The position numbers were made by a program, and so were the translations under genes. From assembly GCF_002874535.1 (NCBI RefSeq), contig NZ_CP025025.1:809839-873838 (forward strand): DNA of 64,000 nucleotides, written 5' to 3'. Under the pieces are notes generated by a model, which worked only from the letters and a program-made list of their open reading frames with translations, made no database searches and was not told the DNA's origin. Shown piece by piece: positions 1 to 8,589 of the stretch. How positions within the stretch are numbered: the first letter of the stretch is position 1; every line of letters begins with the position of its first letter. This DNA is from Mesobacillus jeotgali. GTDB taxonomy: Bacteria > Bacillota > Bacilli > Bacillales > Cytobacillaceae.

Positions 1-52
1 CCGGCCAAGTATCTATACATTGGCCAAAAAATTACGATTCTACGCTAGTTCA

Positions 53-85
53 AAGCCTGCTCCTCATTTGGGAGCAGGCTTTTTA
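53..85 (+). terminator. Rho-independent terminator of the gene upstream of the window
   Basis: An 11-bp perfect stem (AAGCCTGCTCC at 53-63 with GGAGCAGGCTT at 71-81) with a 7-nt loop is followed by a T-run. It closes the transcription unit to the left; that gene is outside the window. Confidence 0.85.
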
Positions 86-172
86 TGTTCAATAAGTGTA
101 CCTTTACCTTTTAGTGCTATATAATTGTAGTTATAATATTCAGAAATCTCCCGTATAAGAGGAGGGAAAATA

Positions 173-2221
173 TTGATTGAATTCAAGGATATTGTGACTC
201 CTGTCGACTGTGACGTCACGGTAGAAACAACATTGCAAGAGGCGCTTGAAATTTTTAAAAAGAAGAAATGGAATCTGCTTCCCGTCACAGACACCGAACG
301 GAATTTGCAGGGTGTTTTTACCCGGAGCGGGCTTTATCAAATGATACTGGATGGCAGTCCGCTCTATGCACCAATCCAGCCATACATAAAGAAGCAAGCA
401 AGGTCGATCCGTATTGATACCCCTTACCGGGAAATTGAACAAATTGTAAAAACGAGCAAGGTTGGCACCGGAGTTGTGTTGGATGAGCAAAAAAAGGTCA
501 TCGGTTTACTGACCAAGACAGACATGGTGGGCGCTCTATTGAAATCTGCGAATACACTCAAGGACCAGCTGGAAACAATCCTTCAGCATTCCAATATCGG
601 GGTACTCATGACTGACGGCGGGATGCAGGTAGTTTATGCAAATGAAGCTTTTGCCAAAATCAGCGGCCGGTCTGTTGATTCAATAATGTCCAGGGAGCTT
701 GATGAGATTTTTCCCGGCTTGCTGAGAGAAGAAAATTCGCCTCACCATTATGAAAAATTTAAATCGATTCTTCATATCTCTTCCTATGAAACAGTGAATC
801 ATGAAAAAGGGAAGATCCTGTTGTTCCAGGATATTTTTGAATTTGAAAAAATGGCAGAAGAACTGGAGACGGTCAAAAAGCTGAAGCTGACAATCGAAAC
901 GACGCTCGAGAACGCATATGATGGAATCCTGATGACAGACGACAAGAACATGATCACAATGGTCAGCCCTCCACTTCTCGAACTGTTCAACCTGGAAAAA
1001 ACAGAAGTTTTGTATAAACCAGTTGATCAAATACTTCCTCAACTGAAGCTTGGCAATGTATTTAGTACCGAAATGGCGGAAGTCAGCGATTTTCACGAAA
1101 TGAACGGAATAAGATATATTGTCCATCGAATCCCAATCAAGAAGGATGGCAAGGTAATCGGAGCGATTGGAAAAGTGATGTTCCGCCAATTGAATGAAGT
1201 CAGCGAGTTATTCAAAAGGCTTCAAAAAGCCGAGAACAAGGCAAGCTTTTACCATCAGCAGCTGCAGAAATCAGAGTCTGCCAGATTTACATGGGATCAT
1301 ATTTTCAGCAAAGATTCTTATATGGAAAAATTAAAGAAAAGTGCCGCCAAAGCAGCTAAAGGCAGATCCACAGTACTGGTCAGGGGAGAAAGCGGGACAG
1401 GAAAGGAATTGTTCGCGCATGCAATACATAACAGCAGTGCCAGGAGCGATGGCAAGTTTGTTGTCGTCAATTGTGCCGCTATCCCAGAGGACCTGCTGGA
1501 ATCGGAGTTTTTCGGATATGAAGAAGGTGCCTTCACGGGGGCAAAGCAGCGTGGTAAAATCGGCAAGTTTGACCTGGCGAATGGCGGAACGCTTTTCCTC
1601 GATGAAATCGGCGATATGTCACTCTCCCTCCAGGCAAAACTGCTGAGAGTCCTGCAGGAGCGAGAGTTTTACAGGGTTGGCGGAAATGTCCGGGTGAAGG
1701 TCGATGTCCGTATTATCGCAGCGACAAACCGCAACCTGGAAGAGATGGTAAAACAGGGAGAGTTCAGGGAAGACCTATACTATCGCCTGAATGTCATATC
1801 GTTGAACATCCCGCCGCTAAGGGAACGTGTCCAGGATGTCGAATATCTGATCACTGGTTTAATGAAAGAATTGAACTCGATGCTGGGCACGAGCATCACC
1901 GGCATCTCATCGCAGGCAAAGTCGGCACTCCTACGCTATGAATGGCCGGGCAATGTGCGAGAACTGAGGAATGTCCTTGAGCGCGCTATGACCTTTGCCG
2001 AGCATGGGAAAATTCAGGCGGAGGACCTGCCAGATTATCTAATCTCGCAACTTCTCAGCCCGCCTACCGAACAAATCAGCCTTGCAGAAGATGCCGAGCT
2101 GGGCGCAATCAAAAAAGCCCTCATACAGACGAACGGAAACAAAGCAAAGGCAGCAAAACTGCTGGGCATCAGCCGTTCAGGTCTTTATGAAAAAATAAAG
2201 AAATACCAGCTGAGTGTGTAG
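173..2221 (+). CDS. Sigma-54-dependent transcriptional activator with CBS and PAS sensor domains
   Basis: A 682-aa enhancer-binding protein. Order: a pair of CBS motifs (about residues 1-122), two PAS-like folds (about 130-235 and 245-355), a short coiled linker, an AAA+ domain (about 375-605) and a Fis-type helix-turn-helix (about 642-682). Walker A GESGTGKE lies near residue 404, the sigma-54-contacting GAFTGA near 452, then Walker B LFLDEIGD. The TTG start is supported by AGGAGGG at 160-166. Known Bacillus relatives (AcoR, BkdR, RocR) switch on catabolic operons with SigL. The next genes downstream carry a sigma-54 promoter and activate and oxidise carboxylic acids, so this protein is the likely local activator. 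CBS domains commonly bind adenine nucleotides; a ligand such as AMP or CoA is inference only. Confidence 0.93.
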   Translation: MIEFKDIVTPVDCDVTVETTLQEALEIFKKKKWNLLPVTDTERNLQGVFTRSGLYQMILDGSPLYAPIQPYIKKQARSIRIDTPYREIEQIVKTSKVGTGVVLDEQKKVIGLLTKTDMVGALLKSANTLKDQLETILQHSNIGVLMTDGGMQVVYANEAFAKISGRSVDSIMSRELDEIFPGLLREENSPHHYEKFKSILHISSYETVNHEKGKILLFQDIFEFEKMAEELETVKKLKLTIETTLENAYDGILMTDDKNMITMVSPPLLELFNLEKTEVLYKPVDQILPQLKLGNVFSTEMAEVSDFHEMNGIRYIVHRIPIKKDGKVIGAIGKVMFRQLNEVSELFKRLQKAENKASFYHQQLQKSESARFTWDHIFSKDSYMEKLKKSAAKAAKGRSTVLVRGESGTGKELFAHAIHNSSARSDGKFVVVNCAAIPEDLLESEFFGYEEGAFTGAKQRGKIGKFDLANGGTLFLDEIGDMSLSLQAKLLRVLQEREFYRVGGNVRVKVDVRIIAATNRNLEEMVKQGEFREDLYYRLNVISLNIPPLRERVQDVEYLITGLMKELNSMLGTSITGISSQAKSALLRYEWPGNVRELRNVLERAMTFAEHGKIQAEDLPDYLISQLLSPPTEQISLAEDAELGAIKKALIQTNGNKAKAAKLLGISRSGLYEKIKKYQLSV

Positions 2222-2351
2222 GAAAACTTGATGTAATCAAAGAATGCTTCCATCGAAAACAATTTTTGGTGCCACTTATTTTTTTGGCAGTTTGCTATTG
2301 GTGGGAGCATCAGGGCCGAATGCATAAAGATTAGCTTAATTGAGTTAAACC

Positions 2352-2384
2352 GAACTGGAAAAAACATGAGCTTTTTTCCAGTTC
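2352..2384. terminator. Hairpin downstream of the sigma-54 activator, possible terminator
   Basis: A perfect 13-bp stem, GAACTGGAAAAAA (2352-2364) with TTTTTTCCAGTTC (2372-2384), and a 7-nt loop. The T-run lies inside the stem rather than after it, so termination is plausible but not certain. The right arm runs straight into the first unit of the tandem array that follows. Confidence 0.5.
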
Positions 2385-2505
2385 GCCAATAAAGTTGTGA
2401 ACTCCGCCAATAAATCTCGGAAATCGCCAATAAAATTGTGAAAACCGCCAATAAAACCAGAACAGCCAAATAAAATTATGAAAATGCACCAATAAATGCA
2501 GGATG
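2381..2505. repeat. Tandem array, about 20.5-bp period, CGCCAATAAA units
   Basis: The motif GCCAATAAA or a close variant begins at 2385, 2406, 2426, 2447, 2465 and 2486 (spacings 21, 20, 21, 18, 21). The remainder of each unit varies around TTGTGAAAAC. It lies in the 584-bp gap between the activator gene and the acyl-CoA ligase gene. No coding potential is seen. A lone GGCCAATAA at about 2550 may be an eroded unit. Confidence 0.85.
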
Positions 2506-2659
2506 ATTCAGGAGAATTGTGAATCATCTCTTAAAAAGTACAAACACTGGCCAATAATTTGCAGGAGATAGAATTTTAATAGATTATTTAACCGCTTTCT
2601 TCTAATAGTGTAATTTTTCCGTCAGCAACCAATAAACTACTCCTTAAATGTCCAAACAC

Positions 2660-2680
2660 AGTGTCCATTTTTCGGACACT
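2660..2680. promoter_or_regulatory. Palindrome, candidate upstream activator site for the sigma-54 regulator
   Basis: AGTGTCC (2660-2666) and GGACACT (2674-2680) form a perfect 7-bp inverted repeat with a 7-nt spacer. A further TGTCC half-like sequence sits at 2649-2653. The centre is about 97 bp upstream of the predicted transcription start, a normal distance for an enhancer-binding protein. Binding by the 173-2221 product is inferred from position. Confidence 0.6.
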
Positions 2681-2740
2681 CTGGAGGACGTACACTCTGA
2701 TTACTGCTTGATTTTATTGCAATCATCATTTTCGGAAAAT

Positions 2741-2756
2741 TGGCATAATTATTGCA
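2741..2756 (+). promoter_or_regulatory. Sigma-54 (SigL) -24/-12 promoter
   Basis: TGGCATAATTATTGCA matches the TGGCAC-N5-TTGCA consensus with one change, keeping the invariant GG (2742-2743) and GC (2754-2755) at canonical spacing. Start of transcription is predicted near 2767. It drives the acyl-CoA ligase, dehydrogenase and thiolase genes. Confidence 0.85.
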
Positions 2757-2766
2757 TATGAAAATA

Positions 2767-2780
2767 TGAATGCGTTTTCA
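2767..2780. promoter_or_regulatory. cre-like site (CcpA) at the predicted transcription start
   Basis: TGAATGCGTTTTCA matches the cre consensus TGWAANCGNTNWCA at all defined positions but one. It starts at the predicted +1 of the sigma-54 promoter, where bound CcpA-HPr(Ser-P) would repress. This fits glucose repression of acid catabolism. Confidence 0.6.
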
Positions 2781-2805
2781 AATTTAACCAAGGGGGAAGT
2801 TGTGT

Positions 2806-4329
2806 ATGGATATCGGGTCATATTTAGCGCAAAATGCCAGGAAAACACCAGAGAAGCTTGCGATTGAATGTGAAGGAAGGAGCTATACGTACAAGCAGTT
2901 TAATGAGGAAGTGAACAAGCTAGCTCACGGACTGCTCAGCCTGGGGATTCACAAGGGCGATAAACTTGCTTTAATGATGAAGAACTCTGATCAGTTTGTG
3001 TTTGCTTTTTTTGCAGGAGCTAAAATTGGTGCGGTGATTGTGCCGGTGAATTTCCGCCTGACAGCATCCGAGGTCCATTACATACTGGAACAGTCCGGCA
3101 CTGTGTTGGTGATTTGCGATGATGAATTTGAGGACATCATTAATTCAGCACGTGAAGGAACAAATGCAGCACATGTCATCACGACTGGAACCCCTAAAGC
3201 AGTTGGCCATCATTCATTGAATCATGTCCTTTCCGATAAAGTCACTGATCCACTAATCGAAGTCAGGGATGATGATGATCTGGAAATCTTGTATACCTCC
3301 GGGACGACTGGCAGACCAAAGGGGGCGTTATTTGACCATAAAAGAGTCTTCAATGTCGGCTTGACGATGATGATCAGTATGGGCATCAACCAGGAGGAAA
3401 GAATCCTCCATATCGCCCCGCTGTTCCATTCGGCACAGCTTAATCTATTCTTGGTTTCGGGCGTCGTCCTTGGAGCAAGCCATATCATCCACCGTGATTT
3501 CCACCCAGTCACAACGCTTCAAGCCATCCAACAACATAAAATCACCCACTTCTTTGGAGTGCCGGCGATGTACAACTTTATGCTGCAGGTGCCGAATGCT
3601 TCTGATTACGACCTTTCTTCGATCAAAAGATGCGGCTATGGTGCTGCACCAATGGCTCCGGAACTTGTCCGAAAAAGCATGGAACTTTTTAGGACTGACC
3701 AATTTTACAATCTTTGCGGCCTGACCGAAGCTGGTCCTGGCGGCATTCTGCTAGGTCCGGAAGGGCACAGGCACCACCTTGGAAAGGGAGGGAAAGCCGC
3801 ATTCCTGACAGAAGCTAGAGTGGTGGATGAAGAAGGTAAAGATATCAAGTCTGGTGCAGTCGGTGAGTTCATCATCAAAGGCGAATCCATCATGAAAGAA
3901 TACTATAAGAAGCCTGAAGAAACGGCTAAAACAATTAAGGAAGGATGGCTATATACCGGTGACCTTGCAACGGTCGATGAGAACGGATATATCACACTGG
4001 TCGACCGGAAAAAAGACATGATCATTTCCGGCGGGGAAAATGTATACTCCATTGAAGTAGAGGAAGTACTTTACGAACATCCTGCTGTTCTGGAGGCAGC
4101 AATCATTGGTCTACCGGATGAAGTCTGGGGAGAAGCAGTCTGTGCAGTCATCGTACCAAAGCAGGATGAAGCTGTAGACGAGCAGCAGCTTAAGACTTTC
4201 TGCCGCCAAAAACTTGCAGGCTATAAAGTTCCAAGAAAGATATTCATAGAAGAAGTATTGCCAAGGAATGCTTCTGGTAAAATCCTGAAATACCAACTTC
4301 GCCAGAAACTGAATGAAGTGAAGCTTTAA
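2806..4329 (+). CDS. Long/medium-chain acyl-CoA synthetase (AMP-forming)
   Basis: A 507-aa ANL-superfamily ligase that activates a carboxylic acid with ATP and CoA through an acyl-adenylate. The P-loop YTSGTTGRPKGA lies near residue 165. The hinge region GDLATVDENGYI and DRKKDMIISGGENVY follow near 385-410, and the C-terminal catalytic lysine is in PRNASGKILK. An in-frame TTG at 2800 is only 1-3 nt from the ribosome site AGGGGGAAG (2791-2799), so ATG 2806 is preferred. It is first in the sigma-54-driven operon with the acyl-CoA dehydrogenase and thiolase. Chain-length specificity cannot be read from sequence alone. Confidence 0.92.
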   Translation: MDIGSYLAQNARKTPEKLAIECEGRSYTYKQFNEEVNKLAHGLLSLGIHKGDKLALMMKNSDQFVFAFFAGAKIGAVIVPVNFRLTASEVHYILEQSGTVLVICDDEFEDIINSAREGTNAAHVITTGTPKAVGHHSLNHVLSDKVTDPLIEVRDDDDLEILYTSGTTGRPKGALFDHKRVFNVGLTMMISMGINQEERILHIAPLFHSAQLNLFLVSGVVLGASHIIHRDFHPVTTLQAIQQHKITHFFGVPAMYNFMLQVPNASDYDLSSIKRCGYGAAPMAPELVRKSMELFRTDQFYNLCGLTEAGPGGILLGPEGHRHHLGKGGKAAFLTEARVVDEEGKDIKSGAVGEFIIKGESIMKEYYKKPEETAKTIKEGWLYTGDLATVDENGYITLVDRKKDMIISGGENVYSIEVEEVLYEHPAVLEAAIIGLPDEVWGEAVCAVIVPKQDEAVDEQQLKTFCRQKLAGYKVPRKIFIEEVLPRNASGKILKYQLRQKLNEVKL

Positions 4330-4358
4330 TAGTTTGAGAGAAAAGGGGAGATACAAAA

Positions 4359-5504
4359 ATGAAACACCCTTATTTAACGGATGACCATGAAATTTTCCGC
4401 AGGTCACTTAGGAAGTTCTTAGAGAAGGAAGCATATTCTTTTTACGACCAGTGGGAAGAAGAGCGAATGATCCCGCGATCCTTCTGGGAGAAGATGGGTG
4501 AGCAGGGATATCTTTGCCCAGACATCGATGAAGAGTATGGCGGCAGCGAGGTCGACTGGGGATTTGCTGTTGTCATCAACGAAGAGCTCGAGCGGGTGGG
4601 CTCAGGCCTCGTTGGAGTAGGGTTGCATAATGACATAGTCGTGCCTTATATCACGGCTTATGGCACGGAAGAACAGAAAAAACGCTGGCTGCCAAAGTGT
4701 ACGACAGGTGAAATCATTACGGCGATCGCGATGACTGAACCAGGGACAGGTTCGGATTTGGCGAACATTCAGACGACAGCCATTCTTGATGGTGACCACT
4801 ATATTGTAAATGGACAAAAAACCTTCATCACCAACGGGATTCAGTCTGATTTGATTGTTGTAGCCTGTAAGACCGATCCGAAAGCGAACCCGAAGCATAA
4901 GGGTGTCAGCTTGCTTGTGATTGAGCGGGATACACCAGGTTTTTCCCGAGGGAGGAAGCTGAACAAGGTGGGGCTCCACTGTCAGGATACGGCAGAGCTT
5001 ATATTTGAGGATTGTCGGGTGCCAAAAGAGAATTTGCTTGGAGATGAAGGGAAGGGGTTCCTTTACTTAATGGAAAAGCTCCAGCAGGAACGCCTGCTTG
5101 TTGCGATTGCTGCACAGACAGCATCTGAAGTCATGCTCAAGCAGACGATTGAATACGTAAAAAGCCGCGAAGCCTTTGGCAAGCCCGTCAGCAAGTTCCA
5201 GAATACACAATTCAAGATCGTCGAGATGGCGACGGAAATCGAAATGGGCAGGGCATTCCTTGATCAGTTAATTGCCGAGCATATCGAAGGCAAGGATGTT
5301 GTCACAAAAGTATCGATGGCAAAGTGGAAGCTGACAGACAGCGCGAAGAAAATCGCCGCGGAATGCATGCAGCTCCATGGCGGTTATGGATATATGGAAG
5401 AATACGAGATTGCGAGGAGATTCCGTGATATCCCGGTTGCCAGTATTTACGCCGGAACGAACGAAATCATGAAAACCATCATTGCTAAAAACCTGGGATT
5501 GTAG
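4359..5504 (+). CDS. Acyl-CoA dehydrogenase, long/branched-chain type
   Basis: 381-aa FAD enzyme introducing the 2,3-trans double bond of acyl-CoA and passing electrons to ETF. Family signatures: AMTEPGTGSDL near residue 128, FGKPVSKFQNTQF near 270 and LHGGYGYMEEY near 340. The position of the catalytic glutamate in short/medium-chain enzymes (IYEGT) is alanine here (IYAGTNEIM). Instead a glutamate sits in QQERLL near residue 243, the placement known for long-chain and isovaleryl-CoA dehydrogenases. AGGGGAG precedes the ATG by about 9 nt. It sits 29 bp after the ligase gene, in the same operon. Confidence 0.93.
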   Translation: MKHPYLTDDHEIFRRSLRKFLEKEAYSFYDQWEEERMIPRSFWEKMGEQGYLCPDIDEEYGGSEVDWGFAVVINEELERVGSGLVGVGLHNDIVVPYITAYGTEEQKKRWLPKCTTGEIITAIAMTEPGTGSDLANIQTTAILDGDHYIVNGQKTFITNGIQSDLIVVACKTDPKANPKHKGVSLLVIERDTPGFSRGRKLNKVGLHCQDTAELIFEDCRVPKENLLGDEGKGFLYLMEKLQQERLLVAIAAQTASEVMLKQTIEYVKSREAFGKPVSKFQNTQFKIVEMATEIEMGRAFLDQLIAEHIEGKDVVTKVSMAKWKLTDSAKKIAAECMQLHGGYGYMEEYEIARRFRDIPVASIYAGTNEIMKTIIAKNLGL

Positions 5505-5538
5505 ACATAGATTTGATTAGCAGAAAGGAAGATGAAAC

Positions 5539-6693
5539 ATGCGTGAAGTTGTAATCGTCGAAGCTGTCAGGACTCCTGTTGGCAGAAGAAAAGGTTTATT
5601 GAAGGATATAAGGCCGGATGAGTTGGCTGCGGGGGTTCTGAAAGAGGTTGTGATGCGAGCTGGTATCGATGCAGGACTTGTTGAAGATGTCATCCTGGGC
5701 TGTGTGACACAGTCAGGTGAACAGGCAGGGGATATTGCCAGGGTCGCGGCTTTGACTGCCGGTTTCCCAATTGAAGTACCAGGAACCACGATTGACCGTC
5801 AATGCGGGTCAAGCCAGCAGGCAGTTCATTTTGCTGCCCAGGCGATTCTTGCGGGGGACATGGATGTCGTCATCGCCGGCGGTGTGGAAAATATGACCCG
5901 TGTTCCAATGGGTTCTAATTACCAGGAAGCTAACCCTTTCAGCCCTAAATTAAGAGAACAATACGAGATGATCCATCAGGGACTATCCGCGGAACGGATT
6001 GCAGAAAAGTACGGCTTTACCCGCCAGGAACTTGACGAATTCTCTGCAGAAAGCCATCGCCGAGCTTTGAAGGCGCAGGCAGAAGGTTATTTTAAGAAAG
6101 AAATCATGCCGCTCGAGGTCACCCTCGAAAATGGAGAAACGACTTTGATGACGGAGGATTCAGGACCTCGCGAAGGAACGACAGCTGAAGTTTTGGGCGG
6201 ATTGAAAACGGTCTTTAAAGAGGATGGTGTCATCCATGCCGGGAACTCGAGCCAGATCAGTGACGGAGCAGGTGCCATATTGTTGATGAGTCGTGAAAAA
6301 GCCGAGGAGCTAGGCGTGAAACCGCGATTCAAGGTTCACACCAGAGTTGTGGTAGGTTCGGACCCGACGCTGATGCTGACAGGTCCAATTCCGGCAACAG
6401 AAAAAGTCCTCAGAAAAGCCGGCTTGAAACTGGAGGATATTGATGTCTTCGAGGTGAACGAAGCATTTGCACCAGTACCGATGGCATGGCTGAAGGAAAC
6501 TGGAGCGGACCCTGCAAAACTCAATCCAAATGGCGGGGCAATTGCTCTTGGCCACCCTCTTGGAGCGAGCGGCGCCCGACTGATGATTTCGATGATGCAC
6601 GAACTTGAACGGACCGGCGGCCGTTATGGCCTTCAGACGATGTGCGAAGGGCACGGGATGGCCAACGCCACTATTATTGAACGTCTGGATTAG
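5539..6693 (+). CDS. Thiolase (acetyl-CoA C-acyltransferase)
   Basis: 384-aa thiolase performing the last, thiolytic step of beta-oxidation (or the reverse condensation). The nucleophile cysteine is in DRQCGSS near residue 90. NEAFAPVP, the histidine of GGAIALGHPLGASG near 343 and the second cysteine in MCEGHGMANA near 373 are all present. The last motif departs slightly from the usual CxGxGxG. GAAAGGAAG lies upstream of the ATG. Third gene of the sigma-54 operon. The hydratase and 3-hydroxyacyl-CoA dehydrogenase needed between dehydrogenase and thiolase are not encoded in this window. Confidence 0.93.
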   Translation: MREVVIVEAVRTPVGRRKGLLKDIRPDELAAGVLKEVVMRAGIDAGLVEDVILGCVTQSGEQAGDIARVAALTAGFPIEVPGTTIDRQCGSSQQAVHFAAQAILAGDMDVVIAGGVENMTRVPMGSNYQEANPFSPKLREQYEMIHQGLSAERIAEKYGFTRQELDEFSAESHRRALKAQAEGYFKKEIMPLEVTLENGETTLMTEDSGPREGTTAEVLGGLKTVFKEDGVIHAGNSSQISDGAGAILLMSREKAEELGVKPRFKVHTRVVVGSDPTLMLTGPIPATEKVLRKAGLKLEDIDVFEVNEAFAPVPMAWLKETGADPAKLNPNGGAIALGHPLGASGARLMISMMHELERTGGRYGLQTMCEGHGMANATIIERLD

Positions 6694-6709
6694 AAGATTC
6701 CTAATCCTT

Positions 6710-6925
6710 ATTGGTTCCCAAAAACAGCAGAAAAGAGATAAACAGGTCACCAATGAGGGGCATTGGCGCCCAAAAACAGCAGAAATGAGGAAAACAGGTC
6801 ACCAATAAGGGCTATTGGCGCCCGAAAACAGCAGAAATGAGGAAAACAGGTCACCAATAAGAGCTATTGACGCCCAAAAACAGCAGAAAAGAACAGGTCA
6901 CCAATAAGCACCCTTGGCACCCGAA
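6710..6925. repeat. Tandem array of four 52-bp units with internal hairpins
   Basis: AACAGGTCACC begins at 6741, 6793, 6845 and 6892 (periods 52, 52, 47). Unit junctions form hairpins: CCAATG/CATTGG at 6750-6766 and CCAATA/TATTGG at 6802-6818. The G-C versus A-T exchange is compensatory between units. The array fills most of the gap between thiolase and the next ligase gene. No coding potential is seen. Confidence 0.9.
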
Positions 6926-6999
6926 GATTCACAAGCGGGGCTGCTTTATCCAACAACTCAGTAAAGTATAAACTCGACATTTAATTAGGAGGAATGCAA

Positions 7000-8571
7000 A
7001 TGAGCACGACGATCGGTAAGATTTTTGACCTGACCGTAATGAAATTCCCGAACAAGGAAGCCCTCTATGATGTCCGCAAAAATGTCCGCTTTACTTACAG
7101 CGAATGGAATGATGAAGTGAACAGGCTTGCCAACGCGCTCCTTGCTGAAGGAGTGAAGAAAGGCGACAGAGTTTCGACATTCACGTTTAATACCGAGGAG
7201 TTGGGTACTGCGTTTTTCGCTTGTGCGAAAATTGGAGCGGTTTTCAATCCAATCAATTTCAGGCTGATGGGAGAGGAGGTTGCTTTTATCCTGAGCGATG
7301 CCGAGCCAAAGGTCGTTCTTTTTGAAAAGGCGGTGGAGCCTGTCATCACGGCCATTGAAAAGCGATTCCCGCATATTGCTTTTTGGTACATCGATGGAGA
7401 TACACCGGAATACGCCCAAAGATACCATGAAAAAGTGGAAGCAGCAGAGACACGGCCTGTTGAAATCGAGGTAGACGAAAACGACCTGTACGCGATCATG
7501 TACACTAGCGGGACAACAGGCAGGCCAAAGGGTGTCATGCACAAGCACCGCAATATGGTCGAGCAGAGCCTGATCGTTGTCAGTTCAACCAAACTGAGTG
7601 CGAATGATGTTGGCTTGGTAACTGCGCCGATGTTCCACTGTGCCGAATTACATTGCGCGTTCCTGCCGAGAATCCATGTGGGCGGCAGCAATGTCATCCT
7701 TCACCAATTCGCGCCAAAGAAAGTGCTTGAGCTGATCGATTCGGAAAAAATCACGAAGTTCTTTGCCGCACCAACAATGTGGAACATGCTTTTACAGGAG
7801 AATCTATCAGACTATAATATCCAGAGCCTGAAGCTGGGTCTGTACGGAGCTGCACCTATGGCGCCATCACTTGTCCATGCCTGCCATGACAAGCTGGGCA
7901 TCAAGCTGGTCCAGGCGTATGGAATGACGGAAATGGGCCCTGCTATCACTTTCCTGTCTGAGGATGACCAGCTGACAAAAGCTGGGGCTGCAGGGCAGGC
8001 TTGCCTCAACCATGAAATCAGGATTGTCAGGCCGAAGGAGGATGGTCCTTCCGATCCAGACGACGTCCTCCCACCAGGCGAAAGCGGTGAAATCATCGTC
8101 CAGGGTCCATGCATGATGTCAGGCTACTTCAACCGTGAAGAGGCTTCTGGAAAAGCGATGTATAAAGGCTGGTACCGTTCAGGGGATATTGGCTACCTGG
8201 ATGAAGAGGGTTATTTATGGGTGAAAGACAGAGTGGATGACATGATCATCAGTGGCGGTGAAAACATCTATCCACGTGAGGTAGAAGACGTTCTCCATGC
8301 ACATGAAGGTGTCCTTGATGTTGCGATCGTCGGCCAGCCGGATGACCGCTGGGGTGAATCGGTAACGGCCTTTGTCGTGAAGAAAGATCCACAGGTAACA
8401 GAAGAGGAATTGGATGAATGGTGCAAAAACAGTGACAGCCTGGCAAATTACAAACGTCCGCGCAAATACCTTTTTGTAGATGCACTTCCTAGGAATGCCA
8501 GCGGAAAAATCCAAAAGTTCATGCTCAGAAAGCAAATGGAAGAATTGTTTTCAAAAGGGCAGCCGACGTAG
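7000..8571 (+). CDS. Acyl-CoA synthetase (AMP-forming)
   Basis: 523-aa ANL ligase, the second in the cluster. The P-loop MYTSGTTGRPKGV lies near residue 167. YGMTEMGPA, then RSGDIGYLDEEGYLWVKDRV and DDMIISGGENIYP, and C-terminal PRNASGKIQK follow. ATG 6994 is in frame but only 1 nt from AGGAGG (6987-6992); ATG 7000 has the normal 7-nt spacing and is preferred. It is separated from the thiolase by the 52-bp array and has no evident promoter, so it may be read from upstream or from an unrecognised promoter. Paralogous to but clearly distinct from the ligase at 2806. Confidence 0.92.
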   Translation: MSTTIGKIFDLTVMKFPNKEALYDVRKNVRFTYSEWNDEVNRLANALLAEGVKKGDRVSTFTFNTEELGTAFFACAKIGAVFNPINFRLMGEEVAFILSDAEPKVVLFEKAVEPVITAIEKRFPHIAFWYIDGDTPEYAQRYHEKVEAAETRPVEIEVDENDLYAIMYTSGTTGRPKGVMHKHRNMVEQSLIVVSSTKLSANDVGLVTAPMFHCAELHCAFLPRIHVGGSNVILHQFAPKKVLELIDSEKITKFFAAPTMWNMLLQENLSDYNIQSLKLGLYGAAPMAPSLVHACHDKLGIKLVQAYGMTEMGPAITFLSEDDQLTKAGAAGQACLNHEIRIVRPKEDGPSDPDDVLPPGESGEIIVQGPCMMSGYFNREEASGKAMYKGWYRSGDIGYLDEEGYLWVKDRVDDMIISGGENIYPREVEDVLHAHEGVLDVAIVGQPDDRWGESVTAFVVKKDPQVTEEELDEWCKNSDSLANYKRPRKYLFVDALPRNASGKIQKFMLRKQMEELFSKGQPT

Positions 8572-8589
8572 TGGAAAGGGTTTTTTAAC

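Noticed and set aside
6710..6925. CRISPR array
   Set aside because: Units are contiguous and nearly identical over their full length, with no repeat/unique-spacer alternation and no cas genes; the same holds for the other five arrays.
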